Assembly (NCBI GenBank): GCA_902702965.1
Contig: CACRXP010000425.1
Location: 106,147-170,146 of the forward strand
Direction of reading: 5' to 3'
DNA: 64,000 bases
From: Spirometra erinaceieuropaei
Taxonomy: Eukaryota; Platyhelminthes; Cestoda; Diphyllobothriidea; Diphyllobothriidae
Shown here one piece after another: positions 22,279 through 35,757 of the stretch. Every line of letters starts with the position of its first letter. The first letter of the stretch is position 1. The notes under the pieces were generated by a model. The model searched no databases and was not told the DNA's origin. It saw only the letters and a program-made list of their open reading frames with translations. A program made the position numbers and the translations under genes.

Positions 22279-23176
22279 GAAATAGGTTTTTGGTTCCAAA
22301 GTCTTTTTAAGCGCGGTCAAAATCCTTATTATCATGCAGCATAATCCTAAGGTATTTCAGTCAGGTCAGAATACCGGCTTCAGCGGTGAGCTTTTTTCGG
22401 CCGTCTGAACAACTACGTTGTAAAAGAGGATTTCTCATGTAGTATGAATTTTTTCATGGATCGTCGACGTCCTTATACATTCAAAAGTATCATGCGCTAA
22501 GCTTGCATCCGAAATTCATTCTTGCAGTCCTTCGGCTGCAAGATGAGTCCACCAAGTTTTTTATTTGATTGGCGGTTTTTTTGGTTTCAAATGTTTCCTT
22601 ATCATGCCATATTTAAGGCCGTATAGTGTCCATTTATCCCGCGTCGCAAAGTCACTGTCGCCTACGCTTCTTATAAAGGATGTAACCTGGTCCACATCCA
22701 TTACACAACCTTATGATTTCTATGTAATGTCATCCTAACAGCCTTAGAATATGTTATTCTTTTGACAAGATGGGTTCAGTGTGTAATTTGTAAAAGCTGA
22801 TTGGAAGTGTAATCCCATGTTGGGCAAAAAATTATACGGCAGTTGAAAACGTCCTTTCTTCGGATATAAAATCTGACGCAGAGGTAATTTTTATTATTTG
22901 AGCATAAGAAGGAAGATTTTTCTGCATGTTTTCTATGCAAGATATTTGAACTATTCAGTACATCGTAAATCAACGGGAAAACTTCATACTGCTTATATGC
23001 TCATTTTTGCTGTGTGGTTGTTGCAGACGGCCAGAAAGGAGCCCCTCCAAAATCCAACATCATGGCGTGACTGATATATCTTACGATTATGCTGCAATAC
23101 CACTTATTTGATCTTTAAGAACCTAAAACTTGTTTCAGAACTTCTGTTAACACCTTATGAGATAGCATATCCACTG
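22279..23176. mobile_element. Old hairpin element, HP-A/HP-B relative
   Basis: Carries the family landmarks TTATTATCATGCAGCATAATCC on the left and ATTATGCTGCAATA...CCTTATGAGATAGC on the right, ending CCACTG at 23176. The left tip has been lost or replaced by the adjoining microsatellite. Diverged from both HP-A and HP-B. Confidence 0.6.
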
Positions 23177-25214
23177 TGCTAAAGTCGCTTTAGTTGGCAA
23201 GCAGAATTCTTTTCAGAAAAGACTACACTCACTCTATATTTCTAAACCTATATTTTTACTCATAATCAGCATTACAGAGCCCTCGAAGGCTGCAACCCAC
23301 TTCAGATCTCGGATTCTACCAGATAGCGCTTCCAGTCCACGCACTTCGGCCGACAAGCATTATTTATGCGGGCAAAAATTGCAAAGCGCCAAGTAGGCAG
23401 TGGCACACCGAAAGCTCTGACAAGTGCCTAAACTCTCAACTGAGTTTAAAGTGTCATCCATGGAACAACGTCCCTTTAGTTTCCGATGAGACTGGATTCT
23501 ACAAGGTCAAAACCAAAGTCACGCAGCAAAGATGTCGAATTATGAAGACAGCAAAAGCAGGAAGTTTCTTCCAGCTAGGCAACCAAACTTGAGTCGAGCT
23601 GGTAAGTTTGTCATTTCATCTTACGTGTCACGCCTCGCTGCAGGCTGGTCGACGTTCAACTAAACCATCAGAACGAAGTATTGTGCTCAAGCGGGAGGCG
23701 CGGGAGATGGAAACATATTTACTGATGTGCGTGGTGGACTCGCGTTACCCTATCTAGACATCATCTCTGCTGAAAAAATTGTCAGGATATTGTCTGAAAG
23801 TTGACAGATTCAGTGTTCTTACGGAGGCTCGGGCACAGCACTGTTTCGCTTACTGCTCATCCCATCGTCCTCAGACAGTTGGAATGCACACCTCCGGAAG
23901 TTAGGAGTTTGCTCGGTGGAAATCCAATAAGCCAAAATACTGCTCCATGAGAACTCTTTTGAATTCGATAAAAGTATTCTCTTAGAATTTGGATGCAGTT
24001 ATTTTTCTTGGTAAACAATCTTGTTGTTATTGGTATGCATCCTTTGCTGTTAAAAGCAGGAGAATGTATTCATCCCATTCACAGCAAATCGAGTTCTTTC
24101 CATACTCCTTTGAACATTATCGAGTAAAACGAACATGTCCATTGTCCCGACAGCGGGCAAAACCTCTTAGGATGCCATATGCTGGAAGGGCCAGATTGTC
24201 ACCGATTTTAAAGGAATTTTATATGCGAATTTTATGTACGAGGTAATGGCCAGCAACATCCACAGTTTTTGAGCCTACTAGCCAGGCGATAGGGTCTGAA
24301 AATGCGAATTCAGCATAAGCGAGAACCTGCATAATCGCATTTTAATTCACTTTAGGCAGGACAGGTGGTCAATCCGAAGATTTGACATCCTGTCAGTCAG
24401 CCAGACCTACACTAGAAGACGTAATACGGGGAATGTGCGCAAATTTGCTAAAAGTCCCAAACCGGCTTTGACGCATCAAACAGAACCCCAATTTATAACG
24501 CACGACCTTTATGTAAATGAAGACACAAAGGAACTATGGAAAGTATTCATAGAAAAACACCCGTGTTAGGAAAAGTAGAGATGTCGTAGGCTAGAAAATC
24601 GTAAAAAATTACTGAACTCAAGTTTTAAAGAGCACATGAGCTCTTTCCATGCAAATAACTAAGCAAATGAAACAGCACAAGTAAGTCAACATTGAAAGAT
24701 ATATCTTTTGTGAATTTATACTTGGTATCCCCAAGAGTTAGTGTAAAATGTAGTACGGCGGTTAGCCAACTGCCTACATCTGCATTATATAAAAAGCGGT
24801 TAATTGAGACAAGGAGGACTTGAGTAGCTTACTTTAATATGGACGTCAGAGGAATAAATTGTTTCATAGGCTCCGTGTTAGGAAGTTGGTCAGTGAAGAA
24901 GATATCTTAATAAAAATATACAGATACATTCGTTTGTGTACCAGGAGACCATCTATTTGGTAATATTTCTGTGTACCTTTTGAGGACAATGAGTTGCGCT
25001 GAATTACAGACTGGTTTTGAAAGCTCAGCATCAATGTGCGGCTTATGGAGTCTCAAGTTAACTGTCAGAAATGATAGATTCAATGGCTTTGGTCAACAAG
25101 ACCTGTAAAACAAAACAATAGGCAAACGAATTTCCGGGTGTTATATTTCATGCAGATAGCCGTTTAGGTTGTATTTGTAGACTCGTCCGAAAATTAGACC
25201 CCATCGCTGATATA
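23177..25214. other. No gene recognised
   Basis: Largely AT-rich, apparently unique sequence. An open frame at 23989-24246 is unassigned. Confidence 0.5.
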
Positions 25215-26202
25215 CAGTAGGTGGGCTAACTCATGAAACGTCAACCGAAATTCCGAAATGCGTTCACGTTTAGAAAAGACTGATTGAGTAGGGTTGTAAA
25301 TTTAGTCAGCCTGCAACATAACCTTAGAATATTTCAGTCACCTCAGGATGCCCGCTTTCGAATGAACTTCCTTCCCGCTGCATGCAAAAACAACACTCTG
25401 TAAAAATGACTACTTATGTAGCAGGAATTTTTCTCTTTGCTTTTCGATGCCCCTGGATGTTCAATTATAGTTTATGGAAAATGTGCATAAAAATATTCAT
25501 TTTATCACGTATTCTATAGAAACATACTTCTTATTCCAATTTTATACCCGAAGGAAGGGTACTATTCGGTTTTCAATAACTTTTCCAATTCCTGAATAAT
25601 TTTGAACCCTCTCTGCCGTTACGTTTGCATTCGGGGTTTCCGAAATGCAAGACGTCTGCTTTTCGCGTACGGAAAACCACACATTTCTCTACTGTATTAA
25701 GAGGAGGCCATATAGCGTTCAAAAAATTAAACAGTGGATTTGATCCATATTGTTAACTTTACAGGTCACATTTGTAAATGCAGAGACATGGCGATTCATG
25801 AACGACCATTTACGGTATTTAAAAGTCCCACAATTGGAAATTTTTTTAACACCAAATTATGTCCCTCGCTCGAGTATAGAAGTAGAATACGATGTACTTT
25901 TCCATCATTTGAGCAAATGAATCAATAGTTATATGCCTTTTTTCCACGAAATATGATTGACATTTAAGGGGCATCGAAAATTAATGAGAAAAATGAATGC
26001 TTCTTAAGTAGTCAATTTTTACGCAGTGTAGTTTTCGCAGGCAGATGAAGGAAGTTCATTCGAGAGCCGGCATCCTGAGGTAACTGAAACATTATAGAAT
26101 TATGTTGCAGGCTAAATAGTTTTAAAACTCTACCTTATTTTTTCTAAACAAAAAGGCATTTCGGAATTTCGATTGACACATTATGGGTTAGCCCACCTAC
26201 TG
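25215..26202. mobile_element. HP-A hairpin element, best-preserved copy
   Basis: 988 bp. It begins CAGTAGGTGGGCTAACTCATG at 25215 and ends with the inverse GTTAGCCCACCTACTG at 26202. TA lies immediately outside on both sides (25213-25214 and 26203-26204). The internal layout matches 12050-13032. No transposase frame. Good reference for the family ends. Confidence 0.85.
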
Positions 26203-27812
26203 TAAAAGGAAACGTACTCGAGCAGGACATTGGATGCGAAACCTGTCTGTCATTTTGAAATAATCTAACAAGCAACCTCTCCAAAAACTTCCTTGATGTC
26301 GTTCTTTTCTGGCGGTTGTCCGCGTATTCCATCGTTCTCCAAGGTAAGGCCTTAAAAAGACTGGAAACTTTATTCAATTTTTTCACTTTCCCGCGAATAG
26401 CTGCTAATTTTTCTGCTATTGACTAAAAGTGCACTTTTGCCTCAATCTTGGAGTCGCTTTTGATATCTTAGCTTGTTTTTAAACACCGTTCTACTTGCAT
26501 AAATATGTAATGCAGTATCCATATAAATATCAAGCGTTGTTTTAACTGCCAATACTCCATAACTTCCGTCTCCACATTGCGTAGTGGCAGAGGCCAAATC
26601 GCACAGTAAGTATCTCACCATATGCTCGAAAGTTGAAACTGCCAGTTGTTATTGTTACTTAGTGGATCTTAGTGGAATATTGGCGAAACTTAGGAAAATG
26701 TGGCTGTAATAAAAAAGGGATTGCCGGTAGGCATTATTATTGTTTTTTAGGGCATGTCAGATAACAAATTAGCAAATATGAAATGCTGGAAATGACGTGT
26801 TGACTTAGGTCCTACTTTACCTAACTTATACGGATCATAAAATCACTTTTTTAGATCGACAACCGTTAGTGTGGTAAAACTGTCCAGGTTCAATTATTAT
26901 TCCCTCGTAGAAAACTGTGTACGGATTGTCAAACTTAATTAAGATTGGCTGCTGACGTAATTAATTTTCTGAAAAAAAGGATAACAGTGATTGACATCCA
27001 CATTCGCAACATTTTCTCCGCAAAATTAATTAGGACCATATTCTGTCCACAGGAAAGGCGTTTTTGGTACGCGCTAGGCAAATACATAGGCCACATAACG
27101 ATGTAGGTGTCTCGAAGCGACCACCAAGACTACGAAAATCAAACTTCAATAGTTGTACTATTTACTTTATCTTCTTCCTGTCGTAAGGGGTTTTAAATCT
27201 GGACTCCTGTACCTCAAACTTTGATAAAAATCTTGTCCATAACCATTTAAAATAGTCACTGGCTTACAGAAGTGAAGATCCGTTTATCTACCTTCAAAGA
27301 CTTAACTTGGAGCGCCAAGCAAAAACGAATTATGCACAAATTACTTTGCAACCTGGCTGGTATGTAGCCACATTTTAACAACCAATATTTTTTCGGTTTT
27401 TTGTTCAGCTGCATTTAATGCAACAGTGCAGACTCATGTTGGCCTAGCCGTAAGGGCTTGGGATTTCACCCAGCTAGCCGATGGCGTAAATCACGTTCAA
27501 GGATAAATGTTACTCTGGATAGGCTGGATTTAGATTCGCCAAGGGTAGAGTGTAGGGTCCGCTTTTCATCGGTAATAACTGTGGAAGAATGGCATCTTAC
27601 TCACTGACTTTGGAAAAATATGGGCAATATATAACTTATAATGAGCATGTGGATTGTATTTTTAAAATCTTCCAGAAAGCAAACAGACCTCCTCATTTCA
27701 GATGAACTTGGGCTTTAGAGCATTCTAAAGATCGCGAGCGGGCAATTATTTTTCAACTGAGGAAGAGAACGCAGAATGCACCATGAATGGCGGATGATTA
27801 CAAAAGAAGGTC
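26203..27812. other. No gene recognised
   Basis: AT-rich sequence with few open frames and no recognised repeats. A tRNA-like run near 27440-27510 was considered but not supported. Confidence 0.5.
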
Positions 27813-28831
27813 ACAGTATCTTACGGAATGTTAGCCGGAATATATAAAGCGTTTTATCGACCAGAATAGAACACATAAATGGTATCACAATATTAATCAT
27901 CATGCAGCAGAGTCCCGAAATGGTTCAGCCATGGCTAGCCGCCGGTTTTCTGATGAACTGCTTTCTAACTGCCTACAAAGGTGACGCTTGGTAACAGTGA
28001 CAGCTTGATTAGTATGAATTCTTGGAATCGATTTTTAATATCCTTAAAAATTAAAATACCTTTTGTGGAAAACATGCACAGAATATCCGTTCTTTATTCA
28101 TTTTGTGGCACATTAGGCGGGCTTTGAATCTTCAACTCAAAAAATGGGTCGCTGCTGGTTTAAAAGGATTTGTTATTGCGCATTTTGTAAGATCACAAAA
28201 TGTTCACTCATGCAGCATCGTATATTAATACTTATCGATGTTAGTAGCATGACCCAGGTCCATTAAAAATTCTGGGTCTTAAGCTTCATATAAAGTACAT
28301 AAAATCGTTTGCATCCACCGTACAGCTTAATGAGTCCTATATAACGTCTTCTTAACATCGTAAAGAAGTGTGAAGTTCCTTCACCGGAATGCATGGATCA
28401 TATAAGTTGAAAACCTTAAATGCAGGTATAATGGCAGGGGGACCAAATAGATTCGGGAATTGAAGATTTTTAAACATTGACAAACACTACCTCTTCAAAT
28501 TGCAAACTTGAAAAAAAACGTAAAGCAGTACGAAATGAGTGCAAACAGAATATTTTTGTGCACTTTTTCTAAGAGGTATTGCTGAATTTATAAAGAGATT
28601 GAAAATAAGTGGGGAAATATCACGCTATATAAGTAGCCCTTTTTACAGAATGTGGTATACGCAGACAGACAAAAAGACAGTCCCTCAAGTGCTGGCATCT
28701 TAGGGTAATTGAAGCATCATAGGATTAGGCCGCATGATAACTAGGATTGCATCCATGCCTTAGTTATCTGCTAGAGCGGAAAACACGCTTTAGAATTTTG
28801 ATTTACATTTAATTAGATAGTACATCTACTG
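27813..28831. mobile_element. Old hairpin element
   Basis: About 1019 bp. Left part has TTACGGAATGTTAGCCGGAAT followed by AATCATCATGCAGCA. The right part has GATTAGGCCGCATGATAACTAG, ending ACATCTACTG at 28831 before TA. More diverged than HP-A and HP-B, so probably an older wave. Confidence 0.6.
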
Positions 28832-28854
28832 TACTTGCTTATTGTGACTTTTTC

Positions 28855-29226
28855 TTGTCGGTTTTCGATGCATTCATAAATTTCAAGATGTTTTATGAAA
28901 AACCATAAATTAACCGGCAGCAACGAACGTCTTCTCCAAAATCTACACCTTAAGAAGTGGTATCTGAATGTTCTGGAAAATTTCCTACTTAAATTTATAA
29001 TGACTGGAATTCGAAAACATATATTTGAGAATTTTCATTAACATTCTACGGGGTTGCACGTCTAATGTTGTCGTTTTTGTGAAATATACTTTTGCAGGCA
29101 ACGAAGAAGAAGCTCATTCGAAAACCGTCACCGTGGAGTGAGGGAAATACCCTTGGATTATTCTGCCCGGGTAATCCTTTCTGATCGAAAACACATTGCT
29201 TACTTTCGGCTGGCATTTCATGTGCA
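28855..29226. mobile_element. Decayed half of a hairpin element
   Basis: Starts with the family's GTCGGTTTTCGATGC...TTTTATGAAAAACCAT block and ends with GATCGAAAACACATTGC...GGCATTTCATG. It follows the previous copy by only about 24 bp, so two old copies lie back to back. Confidence 0.45.
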
Positions 29227-31090
29227 GCATTGGCGTCCAAAAGTTAAATTTGGCACTCCAAACACCGAGCAAAGTGCAGTGCCAACTTAATCGGCCAGTA
29301 ATCGGCCCCCTCCTGGTGTAGACTGCTTCCATTCAGGGCAGCATCTCAACTGTCAACTGAAAATCCGCTGGTTGGCACACAATTTGTAGTGGGGGCGTAG
29401 GACCGTGTAGCTTTCAGACCATAAAAGTCATTTTGGCATCTGTAGGCTTGGCTACAAACCGACTTTGCTCTAGTCTAATCCACCTAGTAATACACGCACA
29501 TGCGAACTAACAGACGGGCTGAGTTGATGTTCCCATTCTCAGCGGACTCGGGCAGATAAATTTCAAATAACCGATAATATTACGGGGAACTGCAGTCACG
29601 TTGAAAATGAGATTTTTACTTTGTCCGAACTGATTTGCCTTATTCAATCGTGGTAAGATGAGTCAGACATGGCTGTTTCACTCCGGCTGATTGGAAAACC
29701 ATACAGTTTAAGTTACGTCTTCTTCCGATGTTTTTCTGCAAGCCTGAACCTTCGATATAGCGAGGAGAGGCTATCTTTCCGATTTCTCTGCCGCAGCAAG
29801 TGACCTGCTATCATATTCTTGGTCTTTAACGAGCCCAATTCCACCGCCCAAATGATTTAGCGGAGTTCCTCTTTGTTCGGACTTAATCTAACTTCAGATA
29901 TCACATCTCTTGCCTTTGTCGCTGTCCAATTACTGCGAAAAAAATCTGTGCACACTCCTGTTCCAGCCGGACAAAAGAGGCTTCCTTTTGTGCTGACCGC
30001 ACAGACTGCCGCACGTCTTCCATTCAGACCAGTCGTCATTCAAATGAAGGTTGTGCACAGGAGCAATTAATGAGAAGTGTCAGGAGGAATTAAAATGCGC
30101 TGCATCTGACATGATAGTTGTCTTGGCCTTCCGGGGGACGGGGGTGATTAGCAACTAATGTCCCTCGTGGTAGAGTTCTGGCAGTTTGGGTTGAGGCGAA
30201 GCCAAAGGACGGGAGGCACAAGGCAGATGATTCCGAAGAGCCAAGAGATAATCAATGTCTTTTAAGTAGGGCGTGGTTGCAATTACCCCCTTCCTGCACT
30301 ACAGGTGGCCTTGCGCTTAATTCCGACAGGCGTTAGGGCTATCTGTAGTGCGAAGGGTACTTATTGCCCTGTCCAACCGTCTGTTCTTAAAGTCCTATTT
30401 CACACCTGAAGTCGAAAGGGAAACTCGAGGTAGTTCCGGGATCCACCGGGTAGCCCCACCTTGCTAGTACTGTGACACATTGACGTTTAAATATCACGCC
30501 GAATCACAGTCATGGGACAGCGACTTTCTCTCGTCCTGCACAGGTCATGTAGCTAATAAATGACTTCTGGCTTCGTCTTCAAGAAACAACCAATTGACAT
30601 ATACGAGCTTTGTTTGGGCTTGGACCTAAAAGATGTCACAAACGACTTCGCATTTTCTGATGCTCTGCCGGTAGCGCTCGCTTCCACATTGGTTATCGCC
30701 CACTGCAAATGCCTACAGAGGATTAAGAACCGAGTTCCAGGGCGAAAGGAGGTAACTCATATTCCTTCTTCCAGTTAGGGCAAATTGGTTAAACGGACCT
30801 TCACATAATACTCAGCTTTCCCTGGATATCACTGTCATTATACAAAGGCATTTACTTCAGTCATAGGCTCCAAATCGAAGTTTATTCCATAGATAATTTC
30901 TGTACTTCCAAGTCTCTGCTAAGGTTGGGGATGTTTGCATCAATCGGAAGTGGAATCGACAAGGATTTTTTAGTATGCGGGGACAGAAGGCGGTATTTTC
31001 TGCATGTATTTCAACAGCGCGTGAGGGACACGGGGGTTTAAGCAATTGTAGTGGCAAAACAAGCGGTCTGTTTGTGCTCGCGTTTATGCC
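29227..31090. other. No gene recognised
   Basis: Mixed sequence, somewhat GC-richer at 29750-30470. Open frames at 29873-30070 and 30560-30778 are unassigned. Confidence 0.45.
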
Positions 31091-31743
31091 CGAACAAAGG
31101 CTATAATTTGGTTTGAAAAAGGTTTCTAATTGTGAAATATTTTAAGACCATAAAAGTTCCCTTCAAAAAACATCGTGTCGCTGTATTTACTAATGTTTCT
31201 CGTAAAGCTTACAATATGACTCAATCCACTTTTAAATTTTTTGAAATACATAAGGCCTCCACTTAACAGCGCATATAGATGTATATTTTTCGGTACACGG
31301 AAATTATACTATTTTTAGTTAAGAAATACCTGATTGCAAGTGCAACTGCAGGCCAGGTCGAAAATTTTTAGGGAATTGGAAAAGTTTTTAAAACTGAATT
31401 TTACCCCTTTCTCAAGCATAAAATTTAAACATGTAATTTTCTTCCAAACCATTAAAAAATAAATATTTTTATGCATTTTTCTAAGAAATATATTCTAGTC
31501 TACAAGGGCTTCGAAAATCACTGAGAAACATTCATACTAATTAGGTAGTCATTTTTGCAGAGGGCAGTCTTTGCAAGCGATCGAAAATAAGTTTGCTTCA
31601 AAGCCAGCACCCGGAAGTAACCGGAATATTCTGGGATTATGCTACACCGTAATTAGTATAACAACCCTACTTAAGAAATCTTTTCGAGTCAAAAACGCGA
31701 TACGGAATTTTAATTGACATCTCACGAGTTAACACATCTATTG
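31091..31743. mobile_element. Hairpin element lacking its left arm
   Basis: From the central GGTTTGAAAAAGGTTTCTAATTG region to the right end ...CACGAGTTAACACATCTATTG (31743), followed by TA. The left arm is missing. The right part from 31461 belongs to a segmental duplication whose partner is at 36685-37710. Confidence 0.6.
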
Positions 31744-32487
31744 TACTAAAATTAATACTGCTTACAAAATATACAAGAGAAGTTGTGAGATCATTTTCAA
31801 GTCTCGGTCTAATAACCTTAAAATCTTAAAGAACAACCAAACCAGGATTTAATATTTGCAATTTGGAATACGAAGGATTATGCTGAATCATAGGAGACGG
31901 CAAAACCACCACTAATTATGACAGCCTAGACTAAAAACTAATATCTGCATATTCGCAAAGTTATTTGTTTATTACCCAATAGGCGATTACCACCCCTGCA
32001 AGCTAGCAATATTTCTGAGCGCGGAATAAAAAGCATAAGTCGGCATCTTCAGACAGCTTGTCCACGTAGCTGTGCCAACCGCGGCTGCTGCAAATGCTTC
32101 ATGCGCAGTACGTGGATTCACTTCCGCTACGGACTTCTACTGATAAACATCTATCAAGAGGTATAAACTACAACAACAAATTTGCTTGTAAAGGCGACTG
32201 GGTGCTTGTTTGACATCCTCGACCAGCTATTCCCGTTTCCCAGTCTCGGGAGGGCTTTTCACGCGAGGATTTGAAAAAGACATCATTATGCCGCTTCAAA
32301 ACCAAATACTAAGCAAGTAGGCGGGCATTTCAAAAATAACAAATCAGCCAACTTCTAGACCAGTGTAGCATGTGGTTTCAAGGGTAACTTGCTAGAAGTT
32401 ACATGACATATTGGGACAAGTTATCACAGCTTTTTTCAGTAGTTCTCGAGAGGAATTACTTTGAGTGACATTGATCAGCAAAATAAA
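31461..32487. repeat. Segmental duplication, copy 1
   Basis: About 1.03 kb matching 36685-37710 in the same orientation with an offset of about 5.22 kb. It starts inside a hairpin element and continues through unique sequence. Differences are scattered, with some segments about 90% alike by eye, so this is a real, aged duplication rather than an assembly echo. Confidence 0.8.
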
Positions 32488-33160
32488 ACGTGGTGATGAC
32501 TGTCTCCGCAGTTCAGATTGACAAAGGTAGATGAGAGAGGTCTCTGTCGGGATTTTGCTTGCTAAACTGCCTGAGGTAACTTGAGAATTTGTGGAAATTA
32601 ATCCGTGCATCCACTTCACCTGCCTCTCATTCCCAAGGGTTAAAATGTACTTCGAAACCCTATGCCTCTCGAAGGAGCAAAAAGTTACCCTTAGCTGAAA
32701 TAACTAATTTACATAAAGCGAATTCCCAGAAAGCAGTGGAATACGTCAGCAATCTTCAGCTAACGACCTTGCAAAGGCGACATTTATGCCTCGGATCAAA
32801 CTGCAAGCTGTGCCCAGTGCGTGGACTGAAAATCGTTTTAATGTTAACAGCTTTGGGGCCTATGTAACCGCTTTCTAATTCCTTTTCAAGCTCGATTTAA
32901 TTCATATGTTAGCCGAAAACCAAACTTTCGCGGCTAAAGCTGGTCGGTATTCAACTACTTCTAGAGCAACAAAGTCTCAGCCCTTAGAGAGACCAATTAA
33001 AGCGGTGAATTGCTTGGTGAGCAGGGAATTTAAAACATCCAGCTACTGGAACAGGACATTTAAAGAACGAGACTTACTTTCAGAGTAAACGTTTGTCACT
33101 TGATACGTCGAAATCGAATAGGTCACTCAAGATGAAGTTGCAGTTCATGGTTTCACTACG
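32488..33160. other. No gene recognised
   Basis: Continues beyond the part that can be compared, because the partner copy runs into the assembly gap. Open frames at 32589-32867 and 32906-33088 are unassigned. Confidence 0.45.
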
Positions 33161-33280
33161 GGCAAGATCTTATTTCGTAGCTGGACCTGTTAGGGGCTAG
33201 GATTAGGGATTAGAGATCAGGGCTAGGGGCTGTGCTGGGGTTCATCTACTGCAGATACGGCTACGAAATAAGATCCGACC
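33161..33280. repeat. Telomere-like array between inverted arms (foldback copy 2)
   Basis: Arms 33161-33181 and 33260-33280 are inverted repeats, 18 of 21 matching, with 16 consecutive identical positions next to the core. Between them lies a TTAGGG-like array (about 33190-33240) with TTAGGG and TAGGGGC variants. Read on the minus strand, the layout and the junction CCCCTAACAGGT.C.GCTACGAAAT match copy 1 at 4491-4741. The array here is much shorter (about 50 against 190 bp). Confidence 0.65.
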
Positions 33281-34813
33281 TATTACATCCCGCCATGATC
33301 CGGCTTCAGCAGCTTTTCCCAGAAAACGTTACTGCCTTATTGAAAGCTTATACAGCTGCTGTACCGCCGATGCAGTGCGAGACTTCTTCCCACTTACGGG
33401 ACACCAGAAATGTCAAAACTGCTGGGGCGCCCGCCCCAATCGGCCAATGGGTCAGTGGTGATCTGAGTAGGTTACTTTGACGTTATCTCCTCTATAAGAA
33501 CTCTTCATGTTACGGTCAGGAGGAAGGTTGTTAAGCCATAGCCCGGTCGCGCGCAAACGATCCGTCCCCACGGGGGCATTTGCCCAGTGTGACCTTCCTG
33601 GTCCGTCCGATGATGAATGCCCTGTGACCAATCAGGAACGGGCTGAACCGGTCGTCGCTAGGGCGACTGTGCTACTTTGCAGAATAACCGCTTGTTCCAA
33701 TTCCCACACATCAGGTTCCAACCTACGACAACGCGTACTTTTAGCCCTCTTAAGTTGGTTTACTTTGGTTTTAACTCAGTTTCTTTGACAGATGGATTCG
33801 TTGACTCATCAGCAGTCGGCACTCTTCGGCTTCCAGGCTAGCTGTTCCGGTCGGACACGGGTATTTGTACTCCTCTCCTCTTTTCCATAATGCAAAACCA
33901 CCTGTAACAGGAAAATGTGGTAATGGGGGCTCTTTGGAAAATAAAACATGTTGTTCATAAATATATAAGAAGGAAAAAAATCGTCTTTGTGCAGCACGCC
34001 TGTTTAAATTCATAAGAAGCCACTAGGTGGAAGAATGACCCAAGGGGGTGCACACAGCCATGTCCTATCGATACTTTGGTCACTAAGATAGCAGAAGCCT
34101 CGCCATTTCATTTGCAAGGGATGCCAGTCAAAAGTTGCTTTCGCATTGATTTCTCCATTGTTTCTTCGAAACCTAACGGTAGGAGAGTGAGGAACAGCGG
34201 AGGTCACTGTGGAATTGCATTTGAACCTCAAGCGCATAGTTATAGTCTGCCCACACCTCCAAGGGAGCACTCTCAAAAGGGAGGGGAAGGCAAGAATAAG
34301 CCCCAAAGGAGTATATTGACACGAAAAAATCAGATCCAGGCTAAGAGTGAGACAGGAAAGAGGACACAACATGAAGGAAAAATAACACCTACTTTAAATG
34401 CAGACCCAAATTGTGTGCCCGTGAACGTGTCCAACCAGAGCAACTTTTGATATAAAGGGAGGAGGATTGATTAAAAGGTAAAATCTGGACATAATTTCTG
34501 CAGAAGCAAGAAGCTGTGACTTCTCTCGAGACAGCAGACCACCTGGTTAGACAACTGTTTAAATTTTTTCTACGCACACTAAGTTAATTTTCTCCTTTTC
34601 CGTTTTTTATTTTTCGCCTAAGAACGTTTTCTTAAACATAGCCTGTGGTATTCTCTGCGAAATTTTGCTTCCACCGCTAGCCACTTGCAGATGGCTGCTC
34701 TACCGCAGCGTGTTGACGAATGCCTCAGTAGTCGATGGTTTTTTACTATTAAGGTTTTCTCAAAACTTCGCAATTATGATTAAAATACGTGTTTTTTGTG
34801 AGTTCGCATTTGT
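33281..34813. other. No gene recognised
   Basis: GC-richer block at 33520-33720, then AT-rich. Open frames 33507-33788 and 34076-34450 (plus) and 34010-34372 (minus) are unassigned and overlap one another. Confidence 0.45.
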
Positions 34814-35712
34814 GAGTGCGTGACCGATCGCAGGAAATGTTAACCAAAATTCTGGAAGGCGTTTCCGGTTAGGAACGATTACTTAAGTGGGGTTCTTATA
34901 CCGATTATCATACAGCATAACCCTGAAACATTTCGGACAAGCCAGGATGTCGGCTTCTGAATGCACTTATTTTTGACCTCCTGCAGAAACCACACTCGGT
35001 AAATAATGACTACTGAAGCAGCATGCTTTTTCTCCTATTGATTTTCGATGGTCTTATAAATTCAAATATATTTTATAGAAACCATGCACGAAATTATGAG
35101 ATTTTTAAGACCGTGCGATGTCTGCGAATACAAGACAGCACATGTTTGTTTACAAATGCTCCTCGTAAAATGCACAAGACAGTCCGGATCCATTACAAAA
35201 TTTCAAGAACTCTATGTGATATCTTCTTAAAGACATAGAGGAATATATGATTCCCCTTACGCGGAAAGCATGCACCTTGTAGACCGAAATTGCTAAAAGC
35301 TGATGCAATGGCAGATCAGGCTGAAAATTATTCGGGAATTGGGACACTTTTTTAAAACCTAAATATACACGTTCTTCGGGCATAAAGTATGACGACACTA
35401 TGATTTCTTTCCAAATGAACAAAATAAAGTATATTTTGTGCATGTTTTCTATAAAACATATTTGAGTTTATGAGACCATTGAAAATCAATGGGAGAAATG
35501 CATGCTACATAAGCATTCATTTTTTACCGAGTGTGGTTTCTGCAAGAGGTCAAAAAGAAGTCCTTTCAAAAGCTGACAGCGTGGCTATTCCGAAATGTTC
35601 TAGGGTTTTGCTGCATGGTAATCATTATAACAACCCCACTTAAGTAATCCTTCCTAATCGGAAACAAATTCTAGAATTTTGGCCAACATTTCATGTAATC
35701 GGTCACGCACTG
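34814..35712. mobile_element. HP-B hairpin element, copy B2
   Basis: About 899 bp, shorter than the other full copies. The left tip reads TGAGTGCGTGACCGATC and the right tip GGTCACGCACTG at 35712 followed by TA. Internal deletions account for the length. Its right end lies 45 bp from the stop of a minus-strand PLE C-terminus. Confidence 0.75.
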
Positions 35713-35757
35713 TACAATGCTCAAATTGGCAGACGCATATAACTTTAGGTTTGAATG

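Noticed and set aside
27430..27520. tRNA-like sequence on the plus strand
   Set aside because: The A-box resemblance is loose and the B-box candidate lacks its final C; spacing is also irregular.
31461..32487. Assembly duplication artefact
   Set aside because: The two copies differ at many scattered positions, which reads as real divergence rather than a duplicated contig end.
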